From: Flavobacterium sp. UBA7680
GTDB lineage: Bacteria; Bacteroidota; Bacteroidia; Flavobacteriales; Flavobacteriaceae
NCBI RefSeq assembly: GCF_002482975.1
Contig: NZ_DLHA01000050.1
Location: 255,842 to 319,841, forward strand
DNA length: 64,000 bases
Reading direction: 5' to 3'
The notes under the pieces are model-generated. The model was not told the DNA's origin and made no database searches. It worked only from the letters and a program-made list of their open reading frames with translations. This document shows positions 25,704 to 34,115 of the stretch, piece after piece. Position 1 is the stretch's first letter. Every line of letters starts with the position of its first letter. A program made the position numbers and the translations under genes.

Positions 25704-27311
25704 ATGAAAATATCATTTAAATATATATCTTATTTCTTCCTATTTATTTTAGGATTAAATATGACGCTTATTTCGTGTACTGACGATTTAAACGTGACGC
25801 CAAAAGATGATGATGAATTTCTTTCTGAGACTTTTTACAAAGACCCAGCTTCATACAAACAGGTATTAGCAAAATTATATGCGGGATTGTATGTAGGAGG
25901 AAATGACGGAGATGGTTCACCAGATATTTCAGGTATTGGAGGAGATTTTAGCAGTTACTTACGTTTGCTTTTTGTAACGCAAGAGTTCCCTACTGATGAA
26001 GCAATTATTGCATGGGCTGATGGTAATTTACCTTCTTTAAATACACAAGGATGGTCACCGAATAATGAATTTTTGTACGGGACATTCTCAAGAGCATTTT
26101 ATGAAATTAGTGTTGCAAATGAATTTTTGAGACAAACTACAGATGAGAAGTTAAGTGCAAGAGGTGTTGATGGTAATCTAAAAGCTGAAGTTGCTAAATT
26201 CAGAGCTGAGGCTCGTTTCTTGAGAGCTTTTTCATATTATAATTTAATGGATTTGTTCGGAAATGTGCCAATTACTACTGAAAATGATCCAGTTGGATTT
26301 TTCTATCCAGAACAAAGATCAAGAGCTGAAGTTTTTGCATTTATAGAATCAGAATTAAAAGATTTAGATAATAGCTTAGTTGCTTCTAAATCAAATGAAT
26401 ATGGAAGAGTAGATAAAACAGCAGCTAAATTTTTATTGGCGCAAATTTATTTAAATTCAAAAGTATATACGGGAACTGATAGAAATAATGAAGCAGCTAC
26501 TGTATGTAAAGATATTATTGATAACTCAGGATATTCTTTTGCTAATATCCCATACAAAAATTTATTTTCTGCAGATAATAATAGAAATGGTGCTCAAAGT
26601 GAATTTATTTTTCCAGTTGTAAGTGATGGAAATGCTATTAGAGCTACAGGTGGTGGAATGAGTTTCATTCTTCATGCTTCTATCGGTGGAAGTATGGATG
26701 CAGCTGCTCAAGGAATGAATGGTGGTTGGGCAGGAATTAGAGTGCGTAAAGAGTTTGTTTCTCTTTTTCCAGATGCTACTGCAACAGGAGATAAAAGAGG
26801 TACTTTTTATACGAATGGTCAAAATTTAGACATTGCGAGAGTTGATATTTTTACAGATGGTTATGCATCTACTAAATACACTAACGTAAACTCTGATGGG
26901 ACTGCAGCACAAAGAAATGATATTCCTGATACTGATTTTCCTATGTATAGATTATCTGATGTGTATTTAATGTATGCTGAAGCTACAGTTAGAGGTGCAG
27001 CAGCAGGAAACATTGCAACGTCAGTAGGATATATTAATCAAATTAGAACTAGAGCGGGTGCAGGAACAATTGCAGCTTCAGATTTGACACTTGATTTTAT
27101 CTTAAATGAAAGAGCAAGAGAGTTATTTTGGGAATGTCACAGAAGAACCGATTTGATTCGTTTTGGAAAATTTACAGGAGGATCTAAAATCTGGCAATGG
27201 AAAGGTGGAACTCAAGGAGGATCAGCTACAGATTCATTTAGAGATTTGATGCCTATTCCAACAAAAACAATTCAGGCAAACCCAACTTTAAAACAAAATC
27301 CAGGATACTAA
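25704..27311 (+). CDS. susD: SusD-like starch-binding lipoprotein
   Basis: A 535-residue protein whose leader ends in the lipobox LISC (near residue 25), so it is anchored in the outer membrane. RFLRAFSYYNLMDLFGNVPI marks the N-terminal SusD TPR region. The C-terminal family block is DFILNERARELFWECHRRTD, then LIRFGKF, and the chain ends KQNPGY, as does the SusD at 5.3 kb. It should bind maltodextrin and form the lid of the SusC barrel. It is followed 24 bp later by a SusE-like gene, giving the order susC-susD-susE. Confidence 0.95.
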   Translation: MKISFKYISYFFLFILGLNMTLISCTDDLNVTPKDDDEFLSETFYKDPASYKQVLAKLYAGLYVGGNDGDGSPDISGIGGDFSSYLRLLFVTQEFPTDEAIIAWADGNLPSLNTQGWSPNNEFLYGTFSRAFYEISVANEFLRQTTDEKLSARGVDGNLKAEVAKFRAEARFLRAFSYYNLMDLFGNVPITTENDPVGFFYPEQRSRAEVFAFIESELKDLDNSLVASKSNEYGRVDKTAAKFLLAQIYLNSKVYTGTDRNNEAATVCKDIIDNSGYSFANIPYKNLFSADNNRNGAQSEFIFPVVSDGNAIRATGGGMSFILHASIGGSMDAAAQGMNGGWAGIRVRKEFVSLFPDATATGDKRGTFYTNGQNLDIARVDIFTDGYASTKYTNVNSDGTAAQRNDIPDTDFPMYRLSDVYLMYAEATVRGAAAGNIATSVGYINQIRTRAGAGTIAASDLTLDFILNERARELFWECHRRTDLIRFGKFTGGSKIWQWKGGTQGGSATDSFRDLMPIPTKTIQANPTLKQNPGY

Positions 27312-27335
27312 CTAACCTTATAAAAAATAATAAAA

Positions 27336-28085
27336 ATGAAAAATATATATAAAATTTTAATCGCATTCGTTGGTGTGCTAGCGGTATCATGTAATGCTGA
27401 CGATGTAGAAGACAGACCAGTAATCGAGGCAGCAACTGCTCCAGTATTATTAACTCCAAAATCAGATTTTAGTATTGTTCTTCAAAATGCAAATGCTACA
27501 AATGAAGCGACAACTTTTGTTTGGGATGATGCAAAATATGAGGGAACTCAGACGATTGTGACTTATAGCTTAGAAATGGCAAAAGCAGGAACTAGTTTTG
27601 CAAGTCCTGTGGTAGTAGCAACAACAACTGATAAATTTAAAAGTTTTACAGTTGCAGATTTAAATTCAGCTTGTTTGAATGCTGGGTTTGCTCCTTTTGT
27701 AGCTTCACAAATAGATGTTCGTATTAAATCATCTGTAGGATCTGGTACTTCTTTAAGCCAAGTTTCTAATTTTTATACAATCACAGTAACACCTTATCCA
27801 GCTTGGCCAAATTGGGGTATTATTGGTTCTGCAACTCCAGGAGGTTGGGATGCTGATACTAATTTAGATTATGATTTATCTACTAAAAAATATTCTTATG
27901 TTGGACCATTAGTAGTAGGTGAAATTAAATTTAGATTAGATGACGCATGGACAACTAATTATGGAGATGATGGTAATGATTTAACTTTAGATGCTGGAGG
28001 AGCTAACATTCCTATTCCAGTAGCAGGAAATTACACTATCGTTATCGATTTTACAGCTAAAACGTATACTATCACAAAAAATTAG
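27336..28085 (+). CDS. Short SusE/SusF-like starch-binding lipoprotein
   Basis: A 249-residue lipoprotein (lipobox AVSC, near residue 19). Residues about 30-150 form the SusE-type immunoglobulin-like domain (PVLLTPKSDFSIVLQNANAT, FVWDDAKY). Residues about 155-249 form one carbohydrate-binding module (WPNWGIIGSATPGGWDADTN, FRLDDAWTTNYG) with the aromatic residues that stack on glucose rings. Bacteroides SusE has two such modules and SusF three, so this is a one-module version. It probably holds starch at the cell surface beside SusCD. A strong terminator follows, so it may end the susCDE transcript. Confidence 0.85.
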   Translation: MKNIYKILIAFVGVLAVSCNADDVEDRPVIEAATAPVLLTPKSDFSIVLQNANATNEATTFVWDDAKYEGTQTIVTYSLEMAKAGTSFASPVVVATTTDKFKSFTVADLNSACLNAGFAPFVASQIDVRIKSSVGSGTSLSQVSNFYTITVTPYPAWPNWGIIGSATPGGWDADTNLDYDLSTKKYSYVGPLVVGEIKFRLDDAWTTNYGDDGNDLTLDAGGANIPIPVAGNYTIVIDFTAKTYTITKN

Positions 28086-28100
28086 TATTTCGATAAACAA

Positions 28101-28128
28101 AAGGGCTATCTCCAGATAGCCCTTTTTT
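28101..28128 (+). terminator. Rho-independent terminator after susE-like gene
   Basis: The arms AAGGGCTATCT (28101-28111) and AGATAGCCCTT (28114-28124) are perfect complements and are followed by a T-run. It lies only 25 bp before the amylase start, so the amylase is expressed by partial read-through or from a promoter hidden in this short gap. Confidence 0.85.
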
Positions 28129-28152
28129 AATAATTAATTTAACCGAATTATT

Positions 28153-31020
28153 ATGAAAAAAACTTTACTCTTATTTTTCTTTTTATTGTCTGTGTTTTCT
28201 TTTGCACAGCAACAAACGGTTACCTATTCTGTTAGCCCTGCAGCTTTTGAAGAAACTACTTCTATAACTATTACAGTTAATGGAAACAGTATTAATGAGG
28301 CTACATGGGGAGTTGCAGATCATTCTCTTTATATGTGGGCATGGGCTTTTGATACCAATGACACCACACAAAAAGGTACTCCTGATAATGGTTCTTGGGA
28401 AGCTTCTAGCGATGCCAGCAAGTTTACTTATAATGCAGGTACAGATACTTATACAAAAACAATTGTTCCAACTACATATTACAGCACTACCGGAATTGGA
28501 AAAATTGGTTTTTTAATTAAAGCTAAAAACGGAACAGGCGATAAAAAGTCTCAGGATATTTTAGTTGAGGTAGGATCTTTTCAGGTAAATCTAACTGCGC
28601 CAGTTGAAAATAGTGCAACAATTATTGCTTCTGGTTCTAACTTTACAATTACAGCGACAAATACAAACGGAAACGCAAGCTATTCTTTAAAAGCAAACGG
28701 AACTGTTATCAATACAAATACAAGTACAGCAAGTTATTCGTATTCTCACACTAATATTACAGGCAATCAAAGCTATGAATTAAGTGCAACTCAAGGAGCC
28801 GTTACGATTGTAAAAAAGTTCTCTGTTATAGTAAATCCCAGCACAGTTTCAGCAGCGATGCCGGCAGGATTGGTTGACGGGATTAATTATAATAGTGCAG
28901 ATGCTACAAAAGCAACTTTGGTTTTAGATGCACCTTTAAAAGATTTTGTTTACGTAGCAGGAAGTTTCAATAACTGGCAGCCAACTTCGGCGTATGCCAT
29001 GAAAAAAGATCCAACTTCTGGTAAATTTTGGCTGGAACTAACTGGCTTGGTTTCAGGGGTAAATAATACATACCAATATTGGGTTGTTGATGCTACACCG
29101 CTAGCGAATTCACCTGCAATGGTAAAAACTGCCGATCCGTATTCGACTTTGGTTTTATCTCCTTATGATGATCCGGGAATTCCTGCAGCTTCTTACCCAA
29201 ATATTCCTGCGTATCCAGCAGGACAGCAATTTGAAGTTACAGTTCTTAAAACAGGGCAAACTCCTTATAACTGGCAAGTAACGAACTTTACAAAACCGGC
29301 AAAAGAAAAATTGGTTGTTTATGAAGTTTTGGTTCGTGATTTTGATGCTGCTAAAAATTATCAAAGTTTAATAGATAGGATAGATTATTTTAAAAATCTT
29401 AAAATAAATGCGATCGAATTAATGCCCGTAATGGAATTTGAAGGCAATGAAAGCTGGGGTTATAATACTTCATTTCACATGGCTTTGGATAAATTTTACG
29501 GATCATCTGATAAACTAAAAGAGTTAATCGATTTATTTCACCAAAACGGAATTGCAGTTATTCTTGACGTTGCGTTAAATCACGCTTTTGGAAGAAATCC
29601 AATGGTGAGAATGTGGATGAACGATCCTGATGGAGATGGTTTTGGATCTCCAACGGCTGAAAATCCTTATTTTAATATGGTTGCGAAGCATACGTATAGT
29701 GTTGGAGAAGATTTTAATCATCAATCACTTAAAACACAGTATTATGTTAATCGTGTTATCAAGCAATGGATTGAAGAATATAAAATTGACGGTTTCCGTT
29801 GGGATTTAACAAAAGGATTTACACAGGCTTGTACAGCTTCAGATGAATCTTGTACCAATGGTTATCAGCAGGATAGAGTTGATATTCTAAAGAAATATGC
29901 AGATTATTCATGGAGTTTAGATCCAACACATTATACCATTTTTGAGCATCTAGGAACTGATACTGAAGAGCAGCAATGGGCAAATTATAGAATTACCGAA
30001 ACGCCAAGTAAAGGTATTATGATGTGGGGAAAAATGACAGATCAATACAATGAATTGTCAATGGGATACACAAGTAATATTACAAGAATGTCAAGTGCAA
30101 GTCGTGGTTTTACAGCAAACCGTTTAATGGGTTATGCAGAAAGTCATGATGAAGAAAGACTGATGTATAAAAATATACAATACGGAGCTTCCAATGGTTC
30201 GTACAATGTAAAAACATTAAATACCGCTTTGTCAAGAATGTCTGCAATTGGAGCGGTTTCATTACTAGTTCCGGGACCAAAAATGATTTGGCATTTTGGA
30301 GAATTAGGATGGGAGAAATCTATTTACACTTGTAATGATGGAACTGTAAACGATGCTTCAGGAACAATAGCTGGAGACTGTAAATTAGATACAAAACCAC
30401 AGCCACAATGGGTAAACAATTGGTTAGGAGATTCAAATCGTAATAAAATCTATAACGATTGGGCAAAAATGATTACACTTAAAACTGTAGAGCCGGTATT
30501 TTTAGGAACTTCTACAATAACAAATGCTAATTCATCAACAGTAAACATCAAAATTACAAATGCAAGTTTAGCTTCAACACAATTAAAAGATGTTGTGATT
30601 TTAGCCAATTTTGGTACTTCTGCACAAAATGTTGCAACAGGTTTTCCATATACAGGAACTTGGTACAATTTAATGGATAATACAACAATAAATGTTACAG
30701 ATGCAAATGCTGCAATAAATTTACCAGCAGGAGAATACCGAATTTATGGTAATAAAACAGCAAATCTTGCTATTGAAGATTTTGAAAAAGGAAATTCAGT
30801 GAGTTTATATCCAAATCCGGTTTCAAATTATTTTACCTTAAATACTGCTTTTACAAAAGTTCAGGTTTATTCAATTTCCGGACAATTAGTAAAAAGTTTT
30901 GCTTCAAATGGCAATGCTGATTTTCAATTTGGCGTAAGCGAATTACAAACAGGATTGTATGTTGTAAAAGCTTCAGATGAAAATAATAAGGTTCAGGTAA
31001 TGAAGTTTATCAAAAAATAA
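28153..31020 (+). CDS. Secreted multidomain GH13 alpha-amylase with T9SS sorting domain
   Basis: A 955-residue protein. In order it has a signal peptide (1-19), a SusE/F-like N-terminal region (about 25-140), an immunoglobulin-like stretch (145-228), a CBM48-like early set domain (about 254-335, VAGSFNNWQPTSAYAMKKD), the GH13 barrel (about 387-780) and a type A T9SS sorting domain (about 883-955, SLYPNPVSNYFTL, ending KVQVMKFIKK). The catalytic acids are D551 (KIDGFRWD), E598 (HYTIFEHLG) and D666 (YAESHDEER). The sorting domain sends it through the type IX system to the cell surface or medium, where it should open the attack on starch. This role is played by the lipoprotein SusG in Bacteroides. 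Confidence 0.93.
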   Translation: MKKTLLLFFFLLSVFSFAQQQTVTYSVSPAAFEETTSITITVNGNSINEATWGVADHSLYMWAWAFDTNDTTQKGTPDNGSWEASSDASKFTYNAGTDTYTKTIVPTTYYSTTGIGKIGFLIKAKNGTGDKKSQDILVEVGSFQVNLTAPVENSATIIASGSNFTITATNTNGNASYSLKANGTVINTNTSTASYSYSHTNITGNQSYELSATQGAVTIVKKFSVIVNPSTVSAAMPAGLVDGINYNSADATKATLVLDAPLKDFVYVAGSFNNWQPTSAYAMKKDPTSGKFWLELTGLVSGVNNTYQYWVVDATPLANSPAMVKTADPYSTLVLSPYDDPGIPAASYPNIPAYPAGQQFEVTVLKTGQTPYNWQVTNFTKPAKEKLVVYEVLVRDFDAAKNYQSLIDRIDYFKNLKINAIELMPVMEFEGNESWGYNTSFHMALDKFYGSSDKLKELIDLFHQNGIAVILDVALNHAFGRNPMVRMWMNDPDGDGFGSPTAENPYFNMVAKHTYSVGEDFNHQSLKTQYYVNRVIKQWIEEYKIDGFRWDLTKGFTQACTASDESCTNGYQQDRVDILKKYADYSWSLDPTHYTIFEHLGTDTEEQQWANYRITETPSKGIMMWGKMTDQYNELSMGYTSNITRMSSASRGFTANRLMGYAESHDEERLMYKNIQYGASNGSYNVKTLNTALSRMSAIGAVSLLVPGPKMIWHFGELGWEKSIYTCNDGTVNDASGTIAGDCKLDTKPQPQWVNNWLGDSNRNKIYNDWAKMITLKTVEPVFLGTSTITNANSSTVNIKITNASLASTQLKDVVILANFGTSAQNVATGFPYTGTWYNLMDNTTINVTDANAAINLPAGEYRIYGNKTANLAIEDFEKGNSVSLYPNPVSNYFTLNTAFTKVQVYSISGQLVKSFASNGNADFQFGVSELQTGLYVVKASDENNKVQVMKFIKK

Positions 31021-31073
31021 ACGCTGAAAATATATCTCTAACAGATTAAAAATTTGGTTTGGTTAGTAATGAG

Positions 31074-31108
31074 AAAGGGCTGTTCTATTGAAAAATAGAC
31101 AGCCCTTT
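31074..31108. terminator. Bidirectional terminator between convergent genes
   Basis: AAAGGGCTGT plus CTATT (31074-31089, with one bulged T) pairs with AATAGACAGCCCTTT (31094-31108). T residues follow on the plus strand. It separates the amylase from the convergent microprotein gene. Confidence 0.75.
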
Positions 31109-31136
31109 TCTGGTTTAGTTGTTTATTGTTTTTCGT

Positions 31137-31370
31137 TTATTTCTTTTTATCGTTGTATTCTCCAATAACGGCAAAATAACCAAAAGTCCCTAAGCCCAAA
31201 ACAATAAGAGGCGTTAGAATAAAAAGAATAATGATTCCAAAAACTAAATCATCTTGCTGGTCTGATAATAATTTAGGTAAGCCAAATTCAAACACGCAAA
31301 AATAAGCGGCTGCAACTGCCAAAATAACCCATAAAACGCCTAAAGTTTGTTTGATTTTGTCCATGTTCAT
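31137..31370 (-). CDS. Two-helix membrane microprotein beside MFS transporter
   Basis: A 77-residue protein (75 if the second ATG at 31364 is used). It has two hydrophobic segments, LGVLWVILAVAAAYFCVFEF (about 10-29) and LVFGIIILFILTPLIVLGLG (about 42-61), joined by an acidic loop QQDDL and ended by a charged tail EYNDKKK. It starts 6 bp after the stop of the MHS-family transporter gene, so the two are translated from one mRNA. I recognise no named function. The arrangement suggests an accessory or stabilising subunit of that transporter. Confidence 0.75.
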   Translation of the reverse strand: MNMDKIKQTLGVLWVILAVAAAYFCVFEFGLPKLLSDQQDDLVFGIIILFILTPLIVLGLGTFGYFAVIGEYNDKKK

Positions 31371-31376
31371 AAAATG

Positions 31377-32873
31377 TTAAAGATGATTAATTTTGTTTTT
31401 GTTGTCTATGTAAATCATTCCAATCACAAAGCAGATTGAAGCTATAATAATAGGATACCAAAGTCCGTCAAGATAAAAATCACTTTTTCCGGCTGCTTTT
31501 GCATGTGTTACAAAATAAGTGGAAATTGCCGGCAGTAAACCTCCAAAAATTCCATTCCCTACATGATAAGGAAGTGACATTGAAGTATACCTGATTTTAG
31601 TTGGAAACATCTCAACCAAAAAAGCAGCAATTGGCCCATAAACCATTGTAACAAATATAACCTGAATGAAAACTAAAAAAATTAACGTCCATTCATCGCC
31701 AGAATTGATATTAATAATAACACTACTTTGAGATTTCTTCTTATTAGCAAAATCTGTCTTCTTTTCAATATACGTAGTTCCGTCAGTATAGGTTTTTGAA
31801 ACTGTGGTAATTACATCATTATTTTTTACTGTTTCAGTACTTTGTGTTGTTTTTTCTACGATTTCGGTTTTATAATTAACATCAGTCGTGTTGTACATCA
31901 TCTTATATATAGGTCTGTAAAACAAAATAGCAAGAAGCATCCCAGACATCATAATATATTTTCGGCCCACTTTATCACTCAGCCATCCAAAAACAATAAA
32001 AAACGGAGTACCTAATAATAATGCAATTCCCAGTAAACTATCAACTTGAGAAGATTCTACATTCATAACCGTTTTCATAAAACTCATGGCATAGAACTGC
32101 CCGGTGTACCAAACAACACCTTGTCCCATTGTGGCTCCAAATAAAGCCAGCAAAACAAATTTTAGATTATATCTATTACCGAAACTTTCCTTTAACGGAT
32201 TTGTACTTGTAGTTCCTTCTTTTTTCGCTTTTGCAAAAACTGGCGATTCATCCATGTTTTTTCGAATCAAATAAGAAACGCCAACCATAACAATAGAAAC
32301 CCAAAAAGGAACACGCCATCCCCAGGAATCAAAAGCCTCGCTTGAAAGTATATTTTTAGTAGCCAGAATTACCATTAAAGAAATAAACAACCCAACGGTT
32401 GCTGTGGTTTGAATCCACGAAGTCCAATATCCTTTTTGACCAACCGGAGCATGCTCTGCAACATATGTAGCCGCACCGCCATATTCTCCGCCAAGAGCTA
32501 AACCTTGCAATAAACGTAAAATCAAAACTAATAAAGGCGCAAGAAAACCAATCGTTTCATAACTCGGAATACATCCTATTAAAAAAGTAGAGCCTCCCAT
32601 TAATAATAAAGTAGCCATGAAAGTATATTTTCTACCGATAATATCGCCTAATCTTCCAAAGAACAAAGCTCCAAAAGGTCTAACAACAAATCCGGCAGCA
32701 AAAGTGGCTAAAGTCGATAAAAACGCAGCGGTGGGATTATCACTCGGGAAAAATTTTGTAGAAATTACAACGGCCAAACTTCCAAAAATATAGAAATCAT
32801 ACCATTCAATCATTGTTCCCATAGAAGAGGCGGAAATTACTTTCCAAATGCCTTTAGTAGAAGTTTTACCCAT
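31377..32873 (-). CDS. MHS-family MFS transporter (ProP/ShiA-like) with periplasmic insertion
   Basis: A 498-residue inner-membrane transporter of the metabolite:H+ symporter group. The N-terminus MGTMIEWYDFYIFGSLA and the loop GRLGDIIGRKYTFM are the family signatures, and LQGLALGGEYGGAATYVAEHAP marks helices 4-5. A polar, Thr/Lys-rich stretch of about 65 residues (about 327-393) is inserted in what should be the periplasmic loop between helices 9 and 10. Most MHS members have only a short loop there. The likely substrate is an organic acid or osmolyte but cannot be read. It forms an operon with the downstream microprotein. Confidence 0.88.
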   Translation of the reverse strand: MGKTSTKGIWKVISASSMGTMIEWYDFYIFGSLAVVISTKFFPSDNPTAAFLSTLATFAAGFVVRPFGALFFGRLGDIIGRKYTFMATLLLMGGSTFLIGCIPSYETIGFLAPLLVLILRLLQGLALGGEYGGAATYVAEHAPVGQKGYWTSWIQTTATVGLFISLMVILATKNILSSEAFDSWGWRVPFWVSIVMVGVSYLIRKNMDESPVFAKAKKEGTTSTNPLKESFGNRYNLKFVLLALFGATMGQGVVWYTGQFYAMSFMKTVMNVESSQVDSLLGIALLLGTPFFIVFGWLSDKVGRKYIMMSGMLLAILFYRPIYKMMYNTTDVNYKTEIVEKTTQSTETVKNNDVITTVSKTYTDGTTYIEKKTDFANKKKSQSSVIININSGDEWTLIFLVFIQVIFVTMVYGPIAAFLVEMFPTKIRYTSMSLPYHVGNGIFGGLLPAISTYFVTHAKAAGKSDFYLDGLWYPIIIASICFVIGMIYIDNKNKINHL

Positions 32874-33040
32874 AAAAAACGCTCTGTGTTTTTAATAATA
32901 AATGAAAATGTAAAATACGATTTAACGAATATAACAGATATTTTTTTATTCAGTTGATACTTTTTTAACAAAATTACCTTAATTATTAACTTTTTGTTTT
33001 TTGGTAATCAAAAGTTTACAAAGAGAGGAGATAAAGTGCT

Positions 33041-33129
33041 TTAACCGCAAAATGGACAAAGAAAAAACGCAAAGCTTTATTTACAAATTTTGCGAACCTT
33101 TGCGTAAACCTTTGTGCCTTTGCGGTTAA
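33041..33129. repeat. Family-B inverted repeat
   Basis: The outer arms TTAACCGCAAA (33041-33051) and TTTGCGGTTAA (33119-33129) are exact complements. The inner arms ACGCAAAG (33067-33074) and CTTTGCGT (33098-33105) also pair. The same outer word flanks the repeat at 10571-10722. Apart from this repeat and the adjacent tRNA, the gap between the transporter start (32873) and coaX shows only AT-rich sequence. Confidence 0.75.
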
Positions 33130-33200
33130 ACTTAAATTTGCGGGAAAACTTTTTAGGAAAATATTAAAAACAAAAAACCCGAATATTGCTATTCGGGTTT

Positions 33201-33276
33201 TGGTGGTACCTCCAGGGATCGAACCAGGGACACATGGATTTTCAGTCCATTGCTCTACCATCTGAGCTAAGGTACC
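33201..33276 (-). tRNA. tRNA-Phe (GAA)
   Basis: Read on the minus strand this 76-nt segment folds as a full cloverleaf. The acceptor GGTACCT pairs with AGGTACC before the encoded CCA, the D-arm contains AGCTCAGATGGTAGAGC, the anticodon stem-loop is TGGACTGAAAATCCA with anticodon GAA, and the T-arm has GGTTCGATCCC. It reads phenylalanine codons. Confidence 0.97.
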
Positions 33277-33353
33277 GTGTGGTGCTTATTGCGGGTGCAA
33301 AGATAGAATCATTTTTCGTTTATCCAAAACATTTTTTTAAAAAAATCAATTCG

Positions 33354-33361
33354 TATCTTCG
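33354..33361 (+). promoter_or_regulatory. Putative -7 box upstream of coaX
   Basis: TATCTTCG resembles the TAnnTTTG -7 element and ends 19 bp before the coaX start. The -33 region is a T-rich stretch without a clear TTTG. It lies just downstream of the divergent tRNA-Phe. Confidence 0.35.
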
Positions 33362-33380
33362 CAAGGGTAAAAAAATAAAT

Positions 33381-34115
33381 ATGACTTTAGCGGTTGACGT
33401 TGGAAACACTCGAATTAAAGCATCTGTCTTTGAGGGAAGTACTGTTCTTGAGAATTTTGTTTTTGAGAAAAATGAACTCGAAAAAAAAATTACAAAAATT
33501 TTAGAAAAATTTCAAAACTGCTCTGATTTGGTTGTTGCTTCAGTAGGAAATGTCGAAAAACAGTCTTTTTTAACTTTCGAAAATCAACTCAATATTCATT
33601 TTTTTACCCATGAAGATATTTTTCCCTTCACAAATAAATATGCAACGCCAAAAACGTTAGGAATCGACAGAATGATTTTGGCTGCCGGAGCGACTTTACA
33701 ATTTCCGAAACAAAATAGATTAGTAATTGATGCCGGAACTTGCATAACCTACGATTTTATCGACGAAAATGATAATTATCTGGGCGGCGCGATTTCTCCG
33801 GGACTTCGTTTACGTTACGAATCTTTGCATAATTTCACAGCCAGACTGCCTTTGCTGACTTTAGAAGCGCCAGATTCCTATATAGGAAACTCGACTGCAC
33901 AAGCCATACATTCGGGAGTTGTCAATGGGTTCGTCTATGAGATTGACGGTTTTATCGATGAATATCGGTCGAACTTTTCAAATTTTATAATAATTTTAAC
34001 GGGAGGTGATGCAGAATTTTTGGCTAAACGATTAAAAAATACCATATTTGCCAATTCAAATTTCCTTCTGGAAAGTTTGAACCAAACATTTCAATATAAA
34101 ATCGACAATGATTAA
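33381..34115 (+). CDS. coaX: Type III pantothenate kinase
   Basis: About 244 residues. The start is ATG 33381, which opens directly into the family's phosphate-binding motif LAVDVGNTRIKASVFEG. The frame stays open upstream through the tRNA, but that extension is antisense to a tRNA and has no family match. Further CoaX blocks are TPKTLGIDRMILAAGA (about 91-106), VIDAGTCITYDFID and GGAISPGLRLRYESLHNFTARLP. It phosphorylates pantothenate, the first step of coenzyme A synthesis, in the cytoplasm. Its 3' end overlaps the next gene by 8 bp, indicating translational coupling with an outer-membrane protein gene. Confidence 0.94.
   Translation: MTLAVDVGNTRIKASVFEGSTVLENFVFEKNELEKKITKILEKFQNCSDLVVASVGNVEKQSFLTFENQLNIHFFTHEDIFPFTNKYATPKTLGIDRMILAAGATLQFPKQNRLVIDAGTCITYDFIDENDNYLGGAISPGLRLRYESLHNFTARLPLLTLEAPDSYIGNSTAQAIHSGVVNGFVYEIDGFIDEYRSNFSNFIIILTGGDAEFLAKRLKNTIFANSNFLLESLNQTFQYKIDND

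Noticed and set aside
33016..33261. An 81-codon minus-strand frame
   Set aside because: It overlaps the tRNA-Phe and the family-B repeat and encodes low-quality sequence.
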